Assembly: GCA_027483445.1 (NCBI GenBank)
Contig: JAIXUS010000042.1
Location: 1 to 64,000, forward strand
From: Bacteroidota bacterium
GTDB taxonomy: Bacteria > Bacteroidota > Bacteroidia > M30B66
Direction of reading: 5' to 3'
DNA: 64,000 nt
Positions 1 to 7,749 of the stretch are shown in pieces. Position 1 is the stretch's first letter. Each line of letters begins with the position of its first letter. Below the pieces are notes generated by a model. The model was not told the DNA's origin and made no database searches. It worked only from the letters and a program-made list of their open reading frames with translations. The position numbers and the translations under genes are program-made.

Positions 1-444
1 AAAGCAGTGCTTCTTCTGTTGTAGAAGTGGTAGAATTCCCCAATCCAACTGCACCGGTTATTACCGCCGGTGGTACCATGCAGTTTTGTGAAGGCGGCAG
101 TGTAGAACTAACCTCAAACTACACAAGCGGAAGCCTCTGGAGCAACGGTGCCAACACACAGAGCATCATCGTCGACAATAGCGCCTCATTGAGCGTAGTC
201 CACACCGATGCCAATGGCTGCCAAAGCAGTGCTTCTTCTGTTGTAGAAGTGATAGAATTCCCCAATCCAACTGCACCGGTTATTACCGCCGGTGGTACCA
301 TACAGTTTTGTGAAGGCGGCAGTGTAGAACTAACCTCAAACTACACAAGCGGAAACCTTTGGAGCAACGGGGCCACCACACAGAGCATCATCGTCGACAA
401 TAGCGCCTCATTGAGCGTTGTCCACACCGATGCCAATGGCTGCC
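1..444 (+). repeat. In-frame 222-bp tandem repeat inside the T9SS protein
   Basis: The sequence starting AAAGCAGTGCTTCTTCTG recurs at 1, 223 and 445, a period of 222 bp (74 codons). Copies 1-222 and 223-444 differ at only about eight positions, so the duplication is recent or kept uniform by gene conversion. The third unit after 445 has diverged. The array probably continues upstream of the window. Confidence 0.9.
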
Positions 445-1454
445 AAAGCAGTGCTTCTTCTGTTGTAGAAGTGGTAGAAAATGCGAATCCTGCTGCACCC
501 GTCGTTTCCAGTTCTGGAAGCACGACCATTTGTAGTGGTGGAGCGATAACGCTCAGCTCATCGTATGAGAATGGTAATGTTTGGAGCACCGGCTCTCAGG
601 ATGCCAGTATTCAGGTGAGCGTTGCCGGTACTTACACTGTAGTGCACACCGACGCCAATGGCTGTCAGTCGCCTGCCTCTTTACCGGTCGAAGTTGTTGT
701 AAATCCTGGCGTTTCGCCGTGTAGCTTCTCAGAACTTACCGCCACCAAATCGTACAACCCGACGGTATTTAACGACGGGTTGATAAGCTTTTGCTCACCG
801 GTAACTTTGCAGGTTCCACCGCGCATTGATGTAATTTCGGGTAACGCCGGTAACCACTGGTCGTTTATTCGTTACACCAACGAGAATGGACAAAACATCA
901 CGCTGGTGTACCGCGGAGGCTCCTCGCAGGCACATCCTTCTGGTACAAACCAGATTAACCTTGGGCAGCGGTGGAATTACTTTGGGGCTTACCTGAACTA
1001 CAATGGAGCATTACCGCCCAATCAGCCTAATATCGGATTGTTTGCCAACCAGCCATTTACCACAAGTGCATTGCGCTTAACCGTGAATGGCTCTAACCGT
1101 TTTGGAACCACAGGCGGCCGGGCCCGATTTGTAAATCAAACCTTAGGCTGTAACCAAGCTCGTTATGCCAAAGCTGAAGAAATAAGCGGCGACGAAAACG
1201 CATTAAGCTGGATGGAAGAGTCCGCCTTTGTGGTTTACCCAAACCCGAGCAACAGCGAATTTCTACTGGAAACCTTCGCAGAGATGGGCAATTTGCAAAT
1301 CGAAGTTTGGGATGCCAGCGGGCGTTTAATCGAGCGCCACAACACGAATAACAGCAGCCGTGTTCAACTAGGTGCCAATTGGAAGCCTGGCGTTTACATT
1401 GTTCGTTTGTTTGGGGATGACTTCTCGGAGACTACACGACTGATCAAGAACTAA
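3..1454 (+). CDS. Repeat-rich secreted protein with T9SS sorting domain (5' end outside window)
   Basis: The reading frame is open to the left edge, so only the C-terminal part is seen; the GTG at 27 is inside the gene and is not a real start. Two almost identical 74-residue units, each with an FCEGGSVELTS strand motif and a HTDANGCQS end, are followed by one diverged unit (roughly 480-700). These look like Ig-like/PKD-type beta-sandwich repeats of Bacteroidota adhesins. A unique domain of about 150 residues (about 715-1150) follows, rich in aromatic residues and Asn. The last 80 residues are a T9SS type A sorting domain: a VVYPNPSN motif, then IEVWDASGRLIE and a GVYIVRLF strand, ending in Lys-Asn. 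Inferred role: cell-surface or secreted adhesin exported by T9SS. The passenger function is not known. Confidence 0.85.
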   Translation, partial: SSASSVVEVVEFPNPTAPVITAGGTMQFCEGGSVELTSNYTSGSLWSNGANTQSIIVDNSASLSVVHTDANGCQSSASSVVEVIEFPNPTAPVITAGGTIQFCEGGSVELTSNYTSGNLWSNGATTQSIIVDNSASLSVVHTDANGCQSSASSVVEVVENANPAAPVVSSSGSTTICSGGAITLSSSYENGNVWSTGSQDASIQVSVAGTYTVVHTDANGCQSPASLPVEVVVNPGVSPCSFSELTATKSYNPTVFNDGLISFCSPVTLQVPPRIDVISGNAGNHWSFIRYTNENGQNITLVYRGGSSQAHPSGTNQINLGQRWNYFGAYLNYNGALPPNQPNIGLFANQPFTTSALRLTVNGSNRFGTTGGRARFVNQTLGCNQARYAKAEEISGDENALSWMEESAFVVYPNPSNSEFLLETFAEMGNLQIEVWDASGRLIERHNTNNSSRVQLGANWKPGVYIVRLFGDDFSETTRLIKN

Positions 1455-1472
1455 ACTTCTTCCACCCATTTT

Positions 1473-1508
1473 AAGCAACCCGGCAGCAATGTCGGGTTGC
1501 TTTGTTTT
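1473..1508 (+). terminator. Rho-independent terminator after the T9SS protein
   Basis: Perfect 10-bp stem AAGCAACCCG (1473-1482) and CGGGTTGCTT (1493-1502) with a 10-nt loop, followed by TGTTTTT. It sits 18 nt after the stop codon. Confidence 0.85.
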
Positions 1509-1794
1509 TGGCCGGATTTGAGTACGATTGTAAGTGCCGGATTTAAATCGAACCAATTGAAAAGCACAGAATCAACCTGTTTTCGGCGTTTTTGGGTGGT
1601 GTTGGTTGATGTTACATGCTTTGGATTCAAGGAAAGCAATATGATTCCCATGACGTTGAACTTTTTGAATCTGAGATTTTCTTTCTACCGAAGTTTTGCC
1701 TCTGCTGCTCTTCTTCTGACATTTTCGGAAGGCCTTTAGAATTTGCCGTTTAGAACGATTTTATAAGTTGATGCAGCGAATGTCATCTTTCCCG
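1509..1794. other. Intergenic region, possible relic of the small mobile element
   Basis: No gene is supported here. The stretch 1690-1739 (TCTGCTGC, then TTCTGACATTTTCGGAAGGCC) weakly resembles the right end of the element at 2373-2620 (TTCTGACTTTTTCAGTAGGCC) and may be a decayed fragment. This is a weak similarity seen by eye. Confidence 0.3.
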
Positions 1795-1826
1795 TATCTT
1801 AGCGAACAATCTGAAAACGAATGTTC

Positions 1827-2216
1827 ATGAAAACCTTATTGTCAGTTGCATTATTCTTAGCCTCTTTCGGTGTACATGCACAAAATTCAAAGTTGATTGC
1901 CGTAATGAGCATCAGCAACTCTTGTGCGGTAACCTCGTCCAATCTAAATCGCATTGAAGCCGAAGTGAAGTCTCAGTATAGCGCTCAAGAGGTTCAATGG
2001 ATGGTTTTGGATTTGAGCACTGAACAAAGCAGACAGGCCGATTTGAAAATTTTGAAGGAGAATCGACTTGGTTTGCTCGATAAAAATACCAAGACGGGAA
2101 TTATCAGCCTATACGATGCTACCACGAAACGCCCTATAACGCAACTTCAGTTTACCAAAACCACTCCTGAACTCATTGCTGCTTTCCAAAAAGCACTAAG
2201 TCTGGTGAAGCCTTGA
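1827..2216 (+). CDS. Small secreted protein, possibly thioredoxin-like
   Basis: The protein has about 129 residues starting MKTLLSVALFL. An alternative ATG lies two codons upstream at 1821. The N-terminus is a signal peptide ending near VHAQ/N. The mature part alternates predicted strands and helices: a LIAVMSIS strand, a helix after SNLNRIEAE, WMVLDLS, and TGIISLYDATT. This order would fit a thioredoxin-like fold of the DUF4174 kind, but there is no CxxC motif and only one Cys (SNSCAV). The family is not identified. A possible -7 element TATCTTAG (1795-1802) precedes it and a strong terminator follows, so it is probably monocistronic. Confidence 0.7.
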   Translation: MKTLLSVALFLASFGVHAQNSKLIAVMSISNSCAVTSSNLNRIEAEVKSQYSAQEVQWMVLDLSTEQSRQADLKILKENRLGLLDKNTKTGIISLYDATTKRPITQLQFTKTTPELIAAFQKALSLVKP

Positions 2217-2237
2217 TTTTGAAACTAATATTCTGTT

Positions 2238-2260
2238 AAGCCGGTTTTCCGGCTTTTTTT
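2238..2260 (+). terminator. Rho-independent terminator
   Basis: Stem AAGCCGG (2238-2244), TTTT loop, CCGGCTT (2249-2255), running into seven Ts. It lies 21 nt after the stop of the small secreted protein. Confidence 0.9.
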
Positions 2261-2372
2261 GTTTCTCAAAAGGCCACATTAAAGTATGTGAGGCTTCACT
2301 TTCAGGCTGTTAGGTAAGTTCGGTTGATGGATGTGCCCACACTTGTTGTGGATTGAGCGTTGATTGGCTAAT

Positions 2373-2620
2373 TAGGGCTTACTGAAAAACACCCAATGGT
2401 TTTATTTATAGCAGCTTAGTCCCTGTTTGAATGAGGCTTAATGCAAGAGTTTTTAGTCTAGCTTTTGAAAATCCATGCACGCTTGAATTCATGGAGCTCA
2501 GTTTTTCGTTAGCCAGAAATGCCGCATCTGCTTCGTTGCCCGCGGCTCGCAGTATTCAATATACAGCTTCGCCTAGTCGCCTCGCATTTGCCGCATTTCT
2601 GACTTTTTCAGTAGGCCCTA
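2373..2620 (-). mobile_element. MITE-like element, copy A (248 bp)
   Basis: The ends are TAGGGCTTACTGAAAAA (2373-2389) and TTTTTCAGTAGGCCCTA (2604-2620), a 17-bp terminal inverted repeat with one mismatch. The interior matches the element at 59755-59962 in reverse orientation along its whole length, but carries about 40 extra bases between two copies of TGCGAG. An internal inverted repeat (GTCAGAAATGC against GCATTTCTGGC, read on the minus strand) would fold one half into a hairpin. It encodes no transposase, so it is best described as a non-autonomous element mobilised by an IS elsewhere. Confidence 0.75.
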
Positions 2621-2676
2621 GATATTAAGGGTTTTAGCTGAATTTTAGATAATCCGGTTCTAAGCATGGAAGACCT

Positions 2677-2684
2677 TACCTTTG
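2677..2684 (+). promoter_or_regulatory. -7 promoter element of hemJ, leaderless spacing
   Basis: TACCTTTG fits the Bacteroidota TAnnTTTG -7 consensus. Only four bases (CCGC) separate it from the ATG at 2689, so transcription should start at or next to the start codon. No convincing -33 TTG was seen. Confidence 0.55.
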
Positions 2685-2688
2685 CCGC

Positions 2689-3234
2689 ATGGATTACTTC
2701 CTGCTGAAGTCGTTGCACATCATTTTTGTGGTTACCTGGTTTGCGGCGTTGTTTTATATGCCAAGGCTTTTTGTATACGATGTAGAGGCAAGGAATAAAC
2801 CCAACCCGGAGCAAGACATTCTGCTTCAACAACTGCAGGTTATGCAGCGCCGACTTTGGTTTGGTATTTCGTGGCCCAGTATGGTGCTTACCCTTATTCT
2901 TGGCTCATGGCTGGCCGTGCTCCGCGATTACGACCCGTTAAATCCTTTGTTTTATTGGCTTAACCTGAAAATCGCGCTGGTGGCCTTGTTGGTGGTTTAT
3001 CATATTGCCTGCCATCAGATTATGCTAAAACTTCGACGCAACATTGTTCCATGGGGCTCTCAGGGTATGCGTATTTGGAATGAAGTGCCAACCTTATTAC
3101 TCTTTGCGGTGGTGTTTTTGGTTGTGTACCAACAAACCAGCGGGCTGTGGTACGGTGTAGGCGGACTGTTAGGCCTGCTGCTGGTTATTTTAGCTGGAAT
3201 TAAAGGGTATCGTTTGCTGAGAAAAGACCCATAA
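2689..3234 (+). CDS. hemJ: Protoporphyrinogen IX oxidase HemJ (UPF0093/CopD-like)
   Basis: Membrane protein of 181 residues. HemJ oxidises protoporphyrinogen IX to protoporphyrin IX, the penultimate step of haem synthesis, in the inner membrane. It starts with the family signature LKSLHIIFVVTWFAALFYMP, containing the conserved His. LNLKIALVALLVVYHIACHQI carries the conserved Lys and a second His. Four to five membrane segments are visible and the length is normal. The gene is monocistronic and sits far from the other haem genes here (hemA and hemCD near 41-43 kb). The start is fixed by a TACCTTTG promoter element only 4 nt upstream. Confusion with CopD copper-resistance proteins is possible, but the N-terminal motif favours HemJ. 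Confidence 0.8.
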   Translation: MDYFLLKSLHIIFVVTWFAALFYMPRLFVYDVEARNKPNPEQDILLQQLQVMQRRLWFGISWPSMVLTLILGSWLAVLRDYDPLNPLFYWLNLKIALVALLVVYHIACHQIMLKLRRNIVPWGSQGMRIWNEVPTLLLFAVVFLVVYQQTSGLWYGVGGLLGLLLVILAGIKGYRLLRKDP

Positions 3235-3344
3235 GTTGAAGTCGGTGTTTGTCGCAGCCCCTCATGTATCACCACTTCCATTCACCCATTTACAACTGAT
3301 TCTCCACGCTAAACCAAGAGCAGTGAGGCCACTTTAACCCGTGA

Positions 3345-3399
3345 GCGCCCAGGATTGGAGCAAGCTGCCGTGCAGCGCGGAAAGCCTGAAATGGCGCCC
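3345..3399 (+). repeat. GGCGCC-bounded REP-like repeat, copy 1
   Basis: GCGCCC at 3345, then GATTGGAGCAAGCTGCCGTG and CAGCGCGGAAAGC, and GGCGCC at 3393-3398. It matches the repeats at 48088-48144 (reverse) and 51143-51198 closely across about 55 bp, with a central GCTnCCGTGnAGC hairpin. It lies between hemJ and the convergent SPOR-domain gene. The rest of this intergenic stretch (3235-3502) shows no gene. Confidence 0.7.
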
Positions 3400-3502
3400 C
3401 CAAAAAGACCAACGCCCATTGTAGAGCCGGTAGTAGAATACTGAAATCAACGTTTAGGACGGCCTAAAGGCTTGAAAAACAGTGTGAAATGTACAGTTTG
3501 TT

Positions 3503-4438
3503 TTACCGGATGAGCATCCAGGCTTCTTCGTTGAGGCCTTTGCGGATGGCGTCGAGTTCGGCTGTAGCCGACTGAACATCAGGGTAACTGTCGTAAACCA
3601 CGCGGAAGAGCCCGGCTGGTGTGCGGTCTAAGATACGGGCATCAAAGCCTTTATCGACAAGGTATTGCACCATGCCATCGGCGTTGCTTTGGGTAGAATA
3701 ACAACCGGCTACCAGAAAAATCCGGGCGGTTTCTGCCGAAAAATTATCAGACTGGGCACTTTCAAAACTGAGCGCTTTTCGAACATTGCGGGCATTTACG
3801 CTATACCCGTCGATTCGTTTTGCGCTTAAACTCACAGTTGGCGAAGGCAGCAATTCGAGTGTTTGCTGGTTCACGGTTGAGTTGCCAGGAATGAGGAACC
3901 AGGCTGCGGCCAGTAAAGTGGCGGCTGCAGCGGGGAGGTAAAAGCGGCGGTTTGATTTGCGCAGCGGTTGAGGGGCTTCCACCGCGACTTCGGGCATTTT
4001 GCGCTCTGTTGGCTGAACGCGCTGAATTGGAGCCGCCTGTATGGCCGAAAGCCCATACGCTTCTGAAAGGAGATTCAACTGCATTTGTTGGCGAAACAGC
4101 AAATTCCGCTCGATGTCGGAGCTAAAAAAGCCCAGTTCTCCCAATTCAACGCGTTCGCCAGCTTGGAGGCGTTCGTGCAGCACACGGCTGTAATCGAGCA
4201 ACCAGTTGCGGGCTTCGGCGTAATGGGTTTTAAGGCGCAATTGAATACGCGAAATCAACAAACCATCGTCGGTTTGTAGGTTTCGGTTAAACAACACGTG
4301 TTTGTGCGGTGGCTGGAAGATGTGTGTAACCGGATGCACCGACGCCGGCGCATAGCCTGCCACGAAGCCTCCGAAACCGGGAACAATCACACAATCGTGA
4401 ACGCGGAGAAGCGAACAAACTTCGGCCGAAATCAACAT
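3503..4438 (-). CDS. HU-CCDC81-like/SPOR domain membrane protein
   Basis: About 311 residues from ATG 4438. A start at 4492, directly after the kdsB stop, is also open, but MLIS followed by HDCVIVPGFGGFVAGY fits the usual N-terminus of this Bacteroidota family, and the bases before 4438 are A-rich. The N-terminal 130 residues resemble the tandem prokaryotic HU-like (CCDC81) domains. A Pro/Gln-rich linker follows, then one membrane segment (RRFYLPAAAATLLAAAWFLIP), then a C-terminal SPOR domain (FLVAGCYSTQSNADGMVQYL onward). SPOR domains bind denuded septal peptidoglycan, so a role in linking envelope and nucleoid or in division is an inference. It probably forms an operon with kdsB. Confidence 0.75.
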   Translation of the reverse strand: MLISAEVCSLLRVHDCVIVPGFGGFVAGYAPASVHPVTHIFQPPHKHVLFNRNLQTDDGLLISRIQLRLKTHYAEARNWLLDYSRVLHERLQAGERVELGELGFFSSDIERNLLFRQQMQLNLLSEAYGLSAIQAAPIQRVQPTERKMPEVAVEAPQPLRKSNRRFYLPAAAATLLAAAWFLIPGNSTVNQQTLELLPSPTVSLSAKRIDGYSVNARNVRKALSFESAQSDNFSAETARIFLVAGCYSTQSNADGMVQYLVDKGFDARILDRTPAGLFRVVYDSYPDVQSATAELDAIRKGLNEEAWMLIR

Positions 4439-4492
4439 TGTTTTGTGAGAAAATTCGCTGTGTTGCACGGCGTAAAGGTAGGCAAAGGGCAT

Positions 4493-5230
4493 TTAAGGCG
4501 CAAAATGCTTTAGAATTTTATCCAAATCTTCCGGAGTATCAACGCTCCAACTTTCATGTTGGCTAAGAGCGGTTCTAATCCGAAGTCCATTTTCGAGCCA
4601 GCGCAGCTGTTCGAGCATTTCGGCGTTTTCGAGGGGCGAAGGAGGCAGATTCGCCACACGGGCCAGCGTTTCGGCGCGATACCCATAAATACCAATGTGC
4701 TGTTTGAAATGTTCAAGTTGGAATTTGGTGTGGTCGCGCGTAAACGGAATCACGGCTCTTGAGAAATACAATGCGTCGCCAAGCGCATTTACCACCACCT
4801 TAATCGTGCTTGTTTTTTCGAGACTTTCACGGTCGGCAAACAACTTTACCAGAGTAGCCAGCTCCACCTCAGGGGCATCAAAACAGCTCACCAGCGTGTC
4901 TATTTGTGCCGGATCAATAAAGGGTTCGTCGCCCTGAATGTTCACCACCACAGCATCTGGCGAAAGTTCCAGCCGCTGTGCCACCTCTGCACAACGGTCG
5001 GTTCCGCTGGGGTGCTCGCTACGGGTAAGCATAACTTTAGCGCCAATGCGCAGAGCTTCAGCTACAATACGAGTATCGTCAGTAGCAATAATCACCTCTC
5101 GAAGCCTTTTCGATTTACACGCCTGTTCCCACACGCGCGCAATCATGGTTTTGCCCAGAATATCGACTAGCGGTTTTCCCGGAAACCTGCTGCTGGCGAA
5201 GCGTGCCGGGATAATTCCAATACAATCCAT
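4493..5230 (-). CDS. kdsB: 3-deoxy-manno-octulosonate cytidylyltransferase
   Basis: KdsB activates Kdo as CMP-Kdo for lipid A inner-core assembly in the cytoplasm. The 245-residue length is typical. Motifs: IIPARFASSRFPGKPL at the N-terminus (CTP binding), TDD, HPSGTDR, NIQGDEPF (metal/nucleotide binding), HIGIYGYR, and QLRWLENG near the end. The start ATG 5230 gives the standard MDCIGIIPAR N-terminus. The bases 5240-5260 contain a GTACTTTGC that resembles a shortened -7 element on the minus strand. It is transcribed ahead of the SPOR protein. Confidence 0.95.
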   Translation of the reverse strand: MDCIGIIPARFASSRFPGKPLVDILGKTMIARVWEQACKSKRLREVIIATDDTRIVAEALRIGAKVMLTRSEHPSGTDRCAEVAQRLELSPDAVVVNIQGDEPFIDPAQIDTLVSCFDAPEVELATLVKLFADRESLEKTSTIKVVVNALGDALYFSRAVIPFTRDHTKFQLEHFKQHIGIYGYRAETLARVANLPPSPLENAEMLEQLRWLENGLRIRTALSQHESWSVDTPEDLDKILKHFAP

Positions 5231-5311
5231 AACTTAAATTCAAGCCGCAAAGTACAGCAAAAGCCCTTGTTCTATGAGGTCAATCTCCATTATATGTCTA
5301 TGTCCTTTTTC

Positions 5312-5426
5312 TAGGGCGTTCCCCCGGTGGGCCGGGGTCGCGTTTTCCATTTCAAGTCCTCACACACTCCGCTGCGCTTCGTGTGCTGCGGGCTTTCCAT
5401 TTCAACCGCTAACGCGGGCCCCGCTT
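5312..5426. repeat. GC-rich intergenic repeat of the 'gggcgt...ctttccat' type
   Basis: The stretch contains TAGGGCGTTCCCCCGG, then GGCCGGGGTCGCGTTTTCC, and CTGCGGGCTTTCCATTTCA, ending near CGCGGGCCCCGCTT. Short inverted repeats are dense, for example CCCCGGTGGGCCGGGG and GCGGGCCCCGC. The composition is far more GC-rich than the flanks. The region 13345-13520, read on the minus strand, has a similar order of motifs. The rest of 5231-5577 shows no gene. Confidence 0.45.
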
Positions 5427-5577
5427 ACCTGTGGGGCTTTTTGAATCATCAAGAAGCAGTACGAAAGATGGTTGATTCTTACTTACGGTGTATCCAATTG
5501 AGTGGTGACTCGGTACAAGTAAGCGAACTCAAGTTCTTGTTCTATGCAAAAGCCTTTTACGCATCAATTCAATTCGT

Positions 5578-6711
5578 ATGAGAGCCTTTTTTGTTGCGCT
5601 GCTTTGCTTGAAGAACCTGCTGTTTGTCGAGGCCCAGTCTTTAACCTTATTGTCCGACAGTAAAACCTGGTCGTGTTACGGCGACTTCTTCTTTCTCAAT
5701 GTTAAATACCGTCTTTCTGGCGATACGCTTTTGCAGGGCGACAGCTATCGAAAGGTATGGGCCTGCACCGATACTTTACCCTTTGGCTTCGACCAATCGA
5801 GGGCTAGCTACAAATCGTCGGTGCGAGAATCGAATGGTAAAGTTTGGGTTATTGAAGCCGGCTTTTCAACACCTCAGTTGCTTTACGATTTCAACAAGCA
5901 AGCCGGCGATACCATCCGGTTTTACCGGCCAATAGGTAACCTTAACCAGGGCGTTTTACCGAATTATGTAATTGGAAAGGTATACAAAACCGACCTTGTT
6001 AACATACAGGGCGTTTCTCGTAGGCGATTGTTTATTCACGACCCTCAAATCGTTGCGATGGTTCCTCCACAGGCCTACAGCCAGCTTGATGTTCAGGCCG
6101 ATATTTGGATTGAGGGCCTTGGTGGGCGCAGTGGTTTGTTTGCAAGAATGCCTCAATGGGGAATTGTTGGCCCACAGCCCTATTTGCTTACCTGCGTCGA
6201 AGAGAACGGACAGTTGATTTACTCGCACACATCCACAGGATATACGGTACACAGCAACGACCCCTGCTTTGTAATTCCAGCGGGAGGCAATACCGGTGGT
6301 GGTGGAAATGGCGGTTCTGGAGGTTCTGGTGGAAGTGGCGGTTCTGGTGGTTCAGGTGGAAGCGGTACTGGAGGTGGCAGTGGCAGTGGATCGGGTGGAA
6401 GCGGATCAGGCGACAGTACGAATACCGGCAACGACAGTTTAATAACCGCTAACCCGTTTGGTATATCGCCCAAACCTTGGTCGTTGCACCCCAATCCAGC
6501 TCAAAGCGAATGTGTAATTTCGGGACTAGAGGGCCCGGTTTGGGTGGAAGTTCGTTCCCGCGATGGCCGTCTAATTCTTTCAAGGCCAATGCAACCCATG
6601 CACAGTCGGGTTATTGTTCACGTAGCCGACTGGCCTAGCGGACTTTATCACCTGAGCTTGAGAGGGGCGAATCATTGGCAATCGTTTCGTTTGATGGTGC
6701 AACAGGAGTAA
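5578..6711 (+). CDS. Secreted protein with Gly/Ser linker and T9SS sorting domain
   Basis: The protein has 377 residues with a signal peptide (MRAFFVALLCLKNLLFVEAQ) and a passenger domain of about 220 residues with several Cys and many aromatics; its family was not recognised. A low-complexity linker of about 50 residues (6290-6415) made of GGS/GSG repeats follows. The last 90 residues are a T9SS type A domain: SLHPNPAQSE, WVEVRSRDGRLI, and a SGLYHLSL strand. Export across the inner membrane by Sec and across the outer membrane by T9SS is inferred. The start is the only sensible ATG before the signal peptide. Confidence 0.85.
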   Translation: MRAFFVALLCLKNLLFVEAQSLTLLSDSKTWSCYGDFFFLNVKYRLSGDTLLQGDSYRKVWACTDTLPFGFDQSRASYKSSVRESNGKVWVIEAGFSTPQLLYDFNKQAGDTIRFYRPIGNLNQGVLPNYVIGKVYKTDLVNIQGVSRRRLFIHDPQIVAMVPPQAYSQLDVQADIWIEGLGGRSGLFARMPQWGIVGPQPYLLTCVEENGQLIYSHTSTGYTVHSNDPCFVIPAGGNTGGGGNGGSGGSGGSGGSGGSGGSGTGGGSGSGSGGSGSGDSTNTGNDSLITANPFGISPKPWSLHPNPAQSECVISGLEGPVWVEVRSRDGRLILSRPMQPMHSRVIVHVADWPSGLYHLSLRGANHWQSFRLMVQQE

Positions 6712-7140
6712 AGAATGGGTTCAGTCTCATTCCAATTGCCTTGCGCAAATGGCTGCCATTTCCATAGATTTTTTGGGTAGCCCTTGCAGAGTATAACCGG
6801 CGAGTTGCTTTTGGTTGCTTATTCATAATTGAGTTGAACGGGTGAATGTCCTGCTACGCTCAAATTCGTTTGAAAGTGCTGTTAAAGTTGGGGATTTACT
6901 CAAATGGAAGTAGTGTATTGGGCTGATTAATTTTCATTTGGGTCTGCTTTCTGACAAGCCGTTAAACAAAAATTGCAATTAGCGAAAGTGGTTTTTATCA
7001 TTATTCAAAGCGGTTTTTCTTCCGGACACTTTCCAAGTTAGGAGCACTTTGCCGAATACCTTACATAGGGTGTATCTCCCAAAAGCGCAAATGGGTATAC
7101 AGGGTAAATGAATCACATTGACAAACCTTAACAAAACCGT
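6712..7140. other. 429-bp intergenic region without recognised features
   Basis: No ORF with coding character, terminator or repeat was recognised. The last 30 bases are A-rich (ACCTTAACAAAACCGT) and suit translation initiation of the next gene. Confidence 0.5.
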
Positions 7141-7563
7141 ATGAAAAAGAAATTCGGAATTGCATTGGCTTGTTTGGCCGGAATGGCCGTTCAGGCGCAG
7201 CATGTAGAGTCAAGTCCTACTACAGTCCATGTCGACGAAACAGGCATATTTGAAGAGCAGCGAGAAGCTGTTTCAGGCGAGGAGTCGGAGGTTGACAAAG
7301 AGGTAACCTCATTGTCGGCGGCATTGTCGGCCAATCTTATCTTGTTTCCTAACCCGGCAGAAGATCAGTTTATCATAAAGCCAATTTTACGCCGCAGTTT
7401 GGTGGGGATTTTCAAGTTAGATGGGACGAAGTTGTACGAAGAATGGCATCAGCCGGTAGGCCAGGTGTTGAATATTGAATTCCGTGGATTAGACCCGGGA
7501 ATGTACATCGTTCGAGTGAGCAATCCGGTTCAACAAAGGCGTTTCAGACTGCAGGTTGAGTAA
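7141..7563 (+). CDS. Mini T9SS cargo: signal peptide, acidic spacer and sorting domain only
   Basis: The protein has 140 residues. A signal peptide (MKKKFGIALACLAGMAVQAQ) is followed by about 45 acidic, unstructured residues rich in Glu and Ser, then directly by a T9SS type A sorting domain: LILFPNPAEDQ, VGIFKLDGTKLYE, PGMYIVRVSN. There is no room for a catalytic passenger. Possible roles are a surface-attached peptide, a competitor or regulator of sortase PorU, or the remnant of a larger protein. It is monocistronic, with its own terminator downstream. Confidence 0.8.
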   Translation: MKKKFGIALACLAGMAVQAQHVESSPTTVHVDETGIFEEQREAVSGEESEVDKEVTSLSAALSANLILFPNPAEDQFIIKPILRRSLVGIFKLDGTKLYEEWHQPVGQVLNIEFRGLDPGMYIVRVSNPVQQRRFRLQVE

Positions 7564-7592
7564 TTCAACTGCATCAAAATACATCGTGCGTG

Positions 7593-7636
7593 AAAAGAAG
7601 CCTGTCGGCCCTTCGGGTGTCCGGCGGGCTTTTCTC
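7593..7636 (+). terminator. Rho-independent terminator
   Basis: AAAAGAAGCCTGTCGG (7593-7608) pairs, with G-T wobbles, with CCGGCGGGCTTTTCT (7621-7635). The loop is rich in C and G. It lies about 30 nt after the stop of the mini T9SS protein. Confidence 0.75.
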
Positions 7637-7749
7637 GTTAAGGATTCGATGCAAGGGTGTTTGTTCGGCTTGCGTTAGGAGGCCTACTCGTTCGGAGTAT
7701 AGCATGATAATTTGAAGTTAACCCAATTATTAGGAGTGCAGCCTGAAGC

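Noticed and set aside
2431-2628. ORF with an apparently conserved peptide (FSLARNAASASLPAAR) that recurs in the minus-strand ORF at 59662-59847
   Set aside because: The peptide is conserved only because both ORFs run across the MITE-like element; the frames differ in length and start outside it, and there is no ribosome-binding or coding signal.
5327-5581. 84-codon ORF before the T9SS protein
   Set aside because: It lies in the GC-rich repeat and in the leader of the next gene, and has no recognisable protein features.
6219-6494. Minus-strand proline-rich ORF
   Set aside because: It is the antisense shadow of the Gly/Ser linker in the T9SS protein gene.
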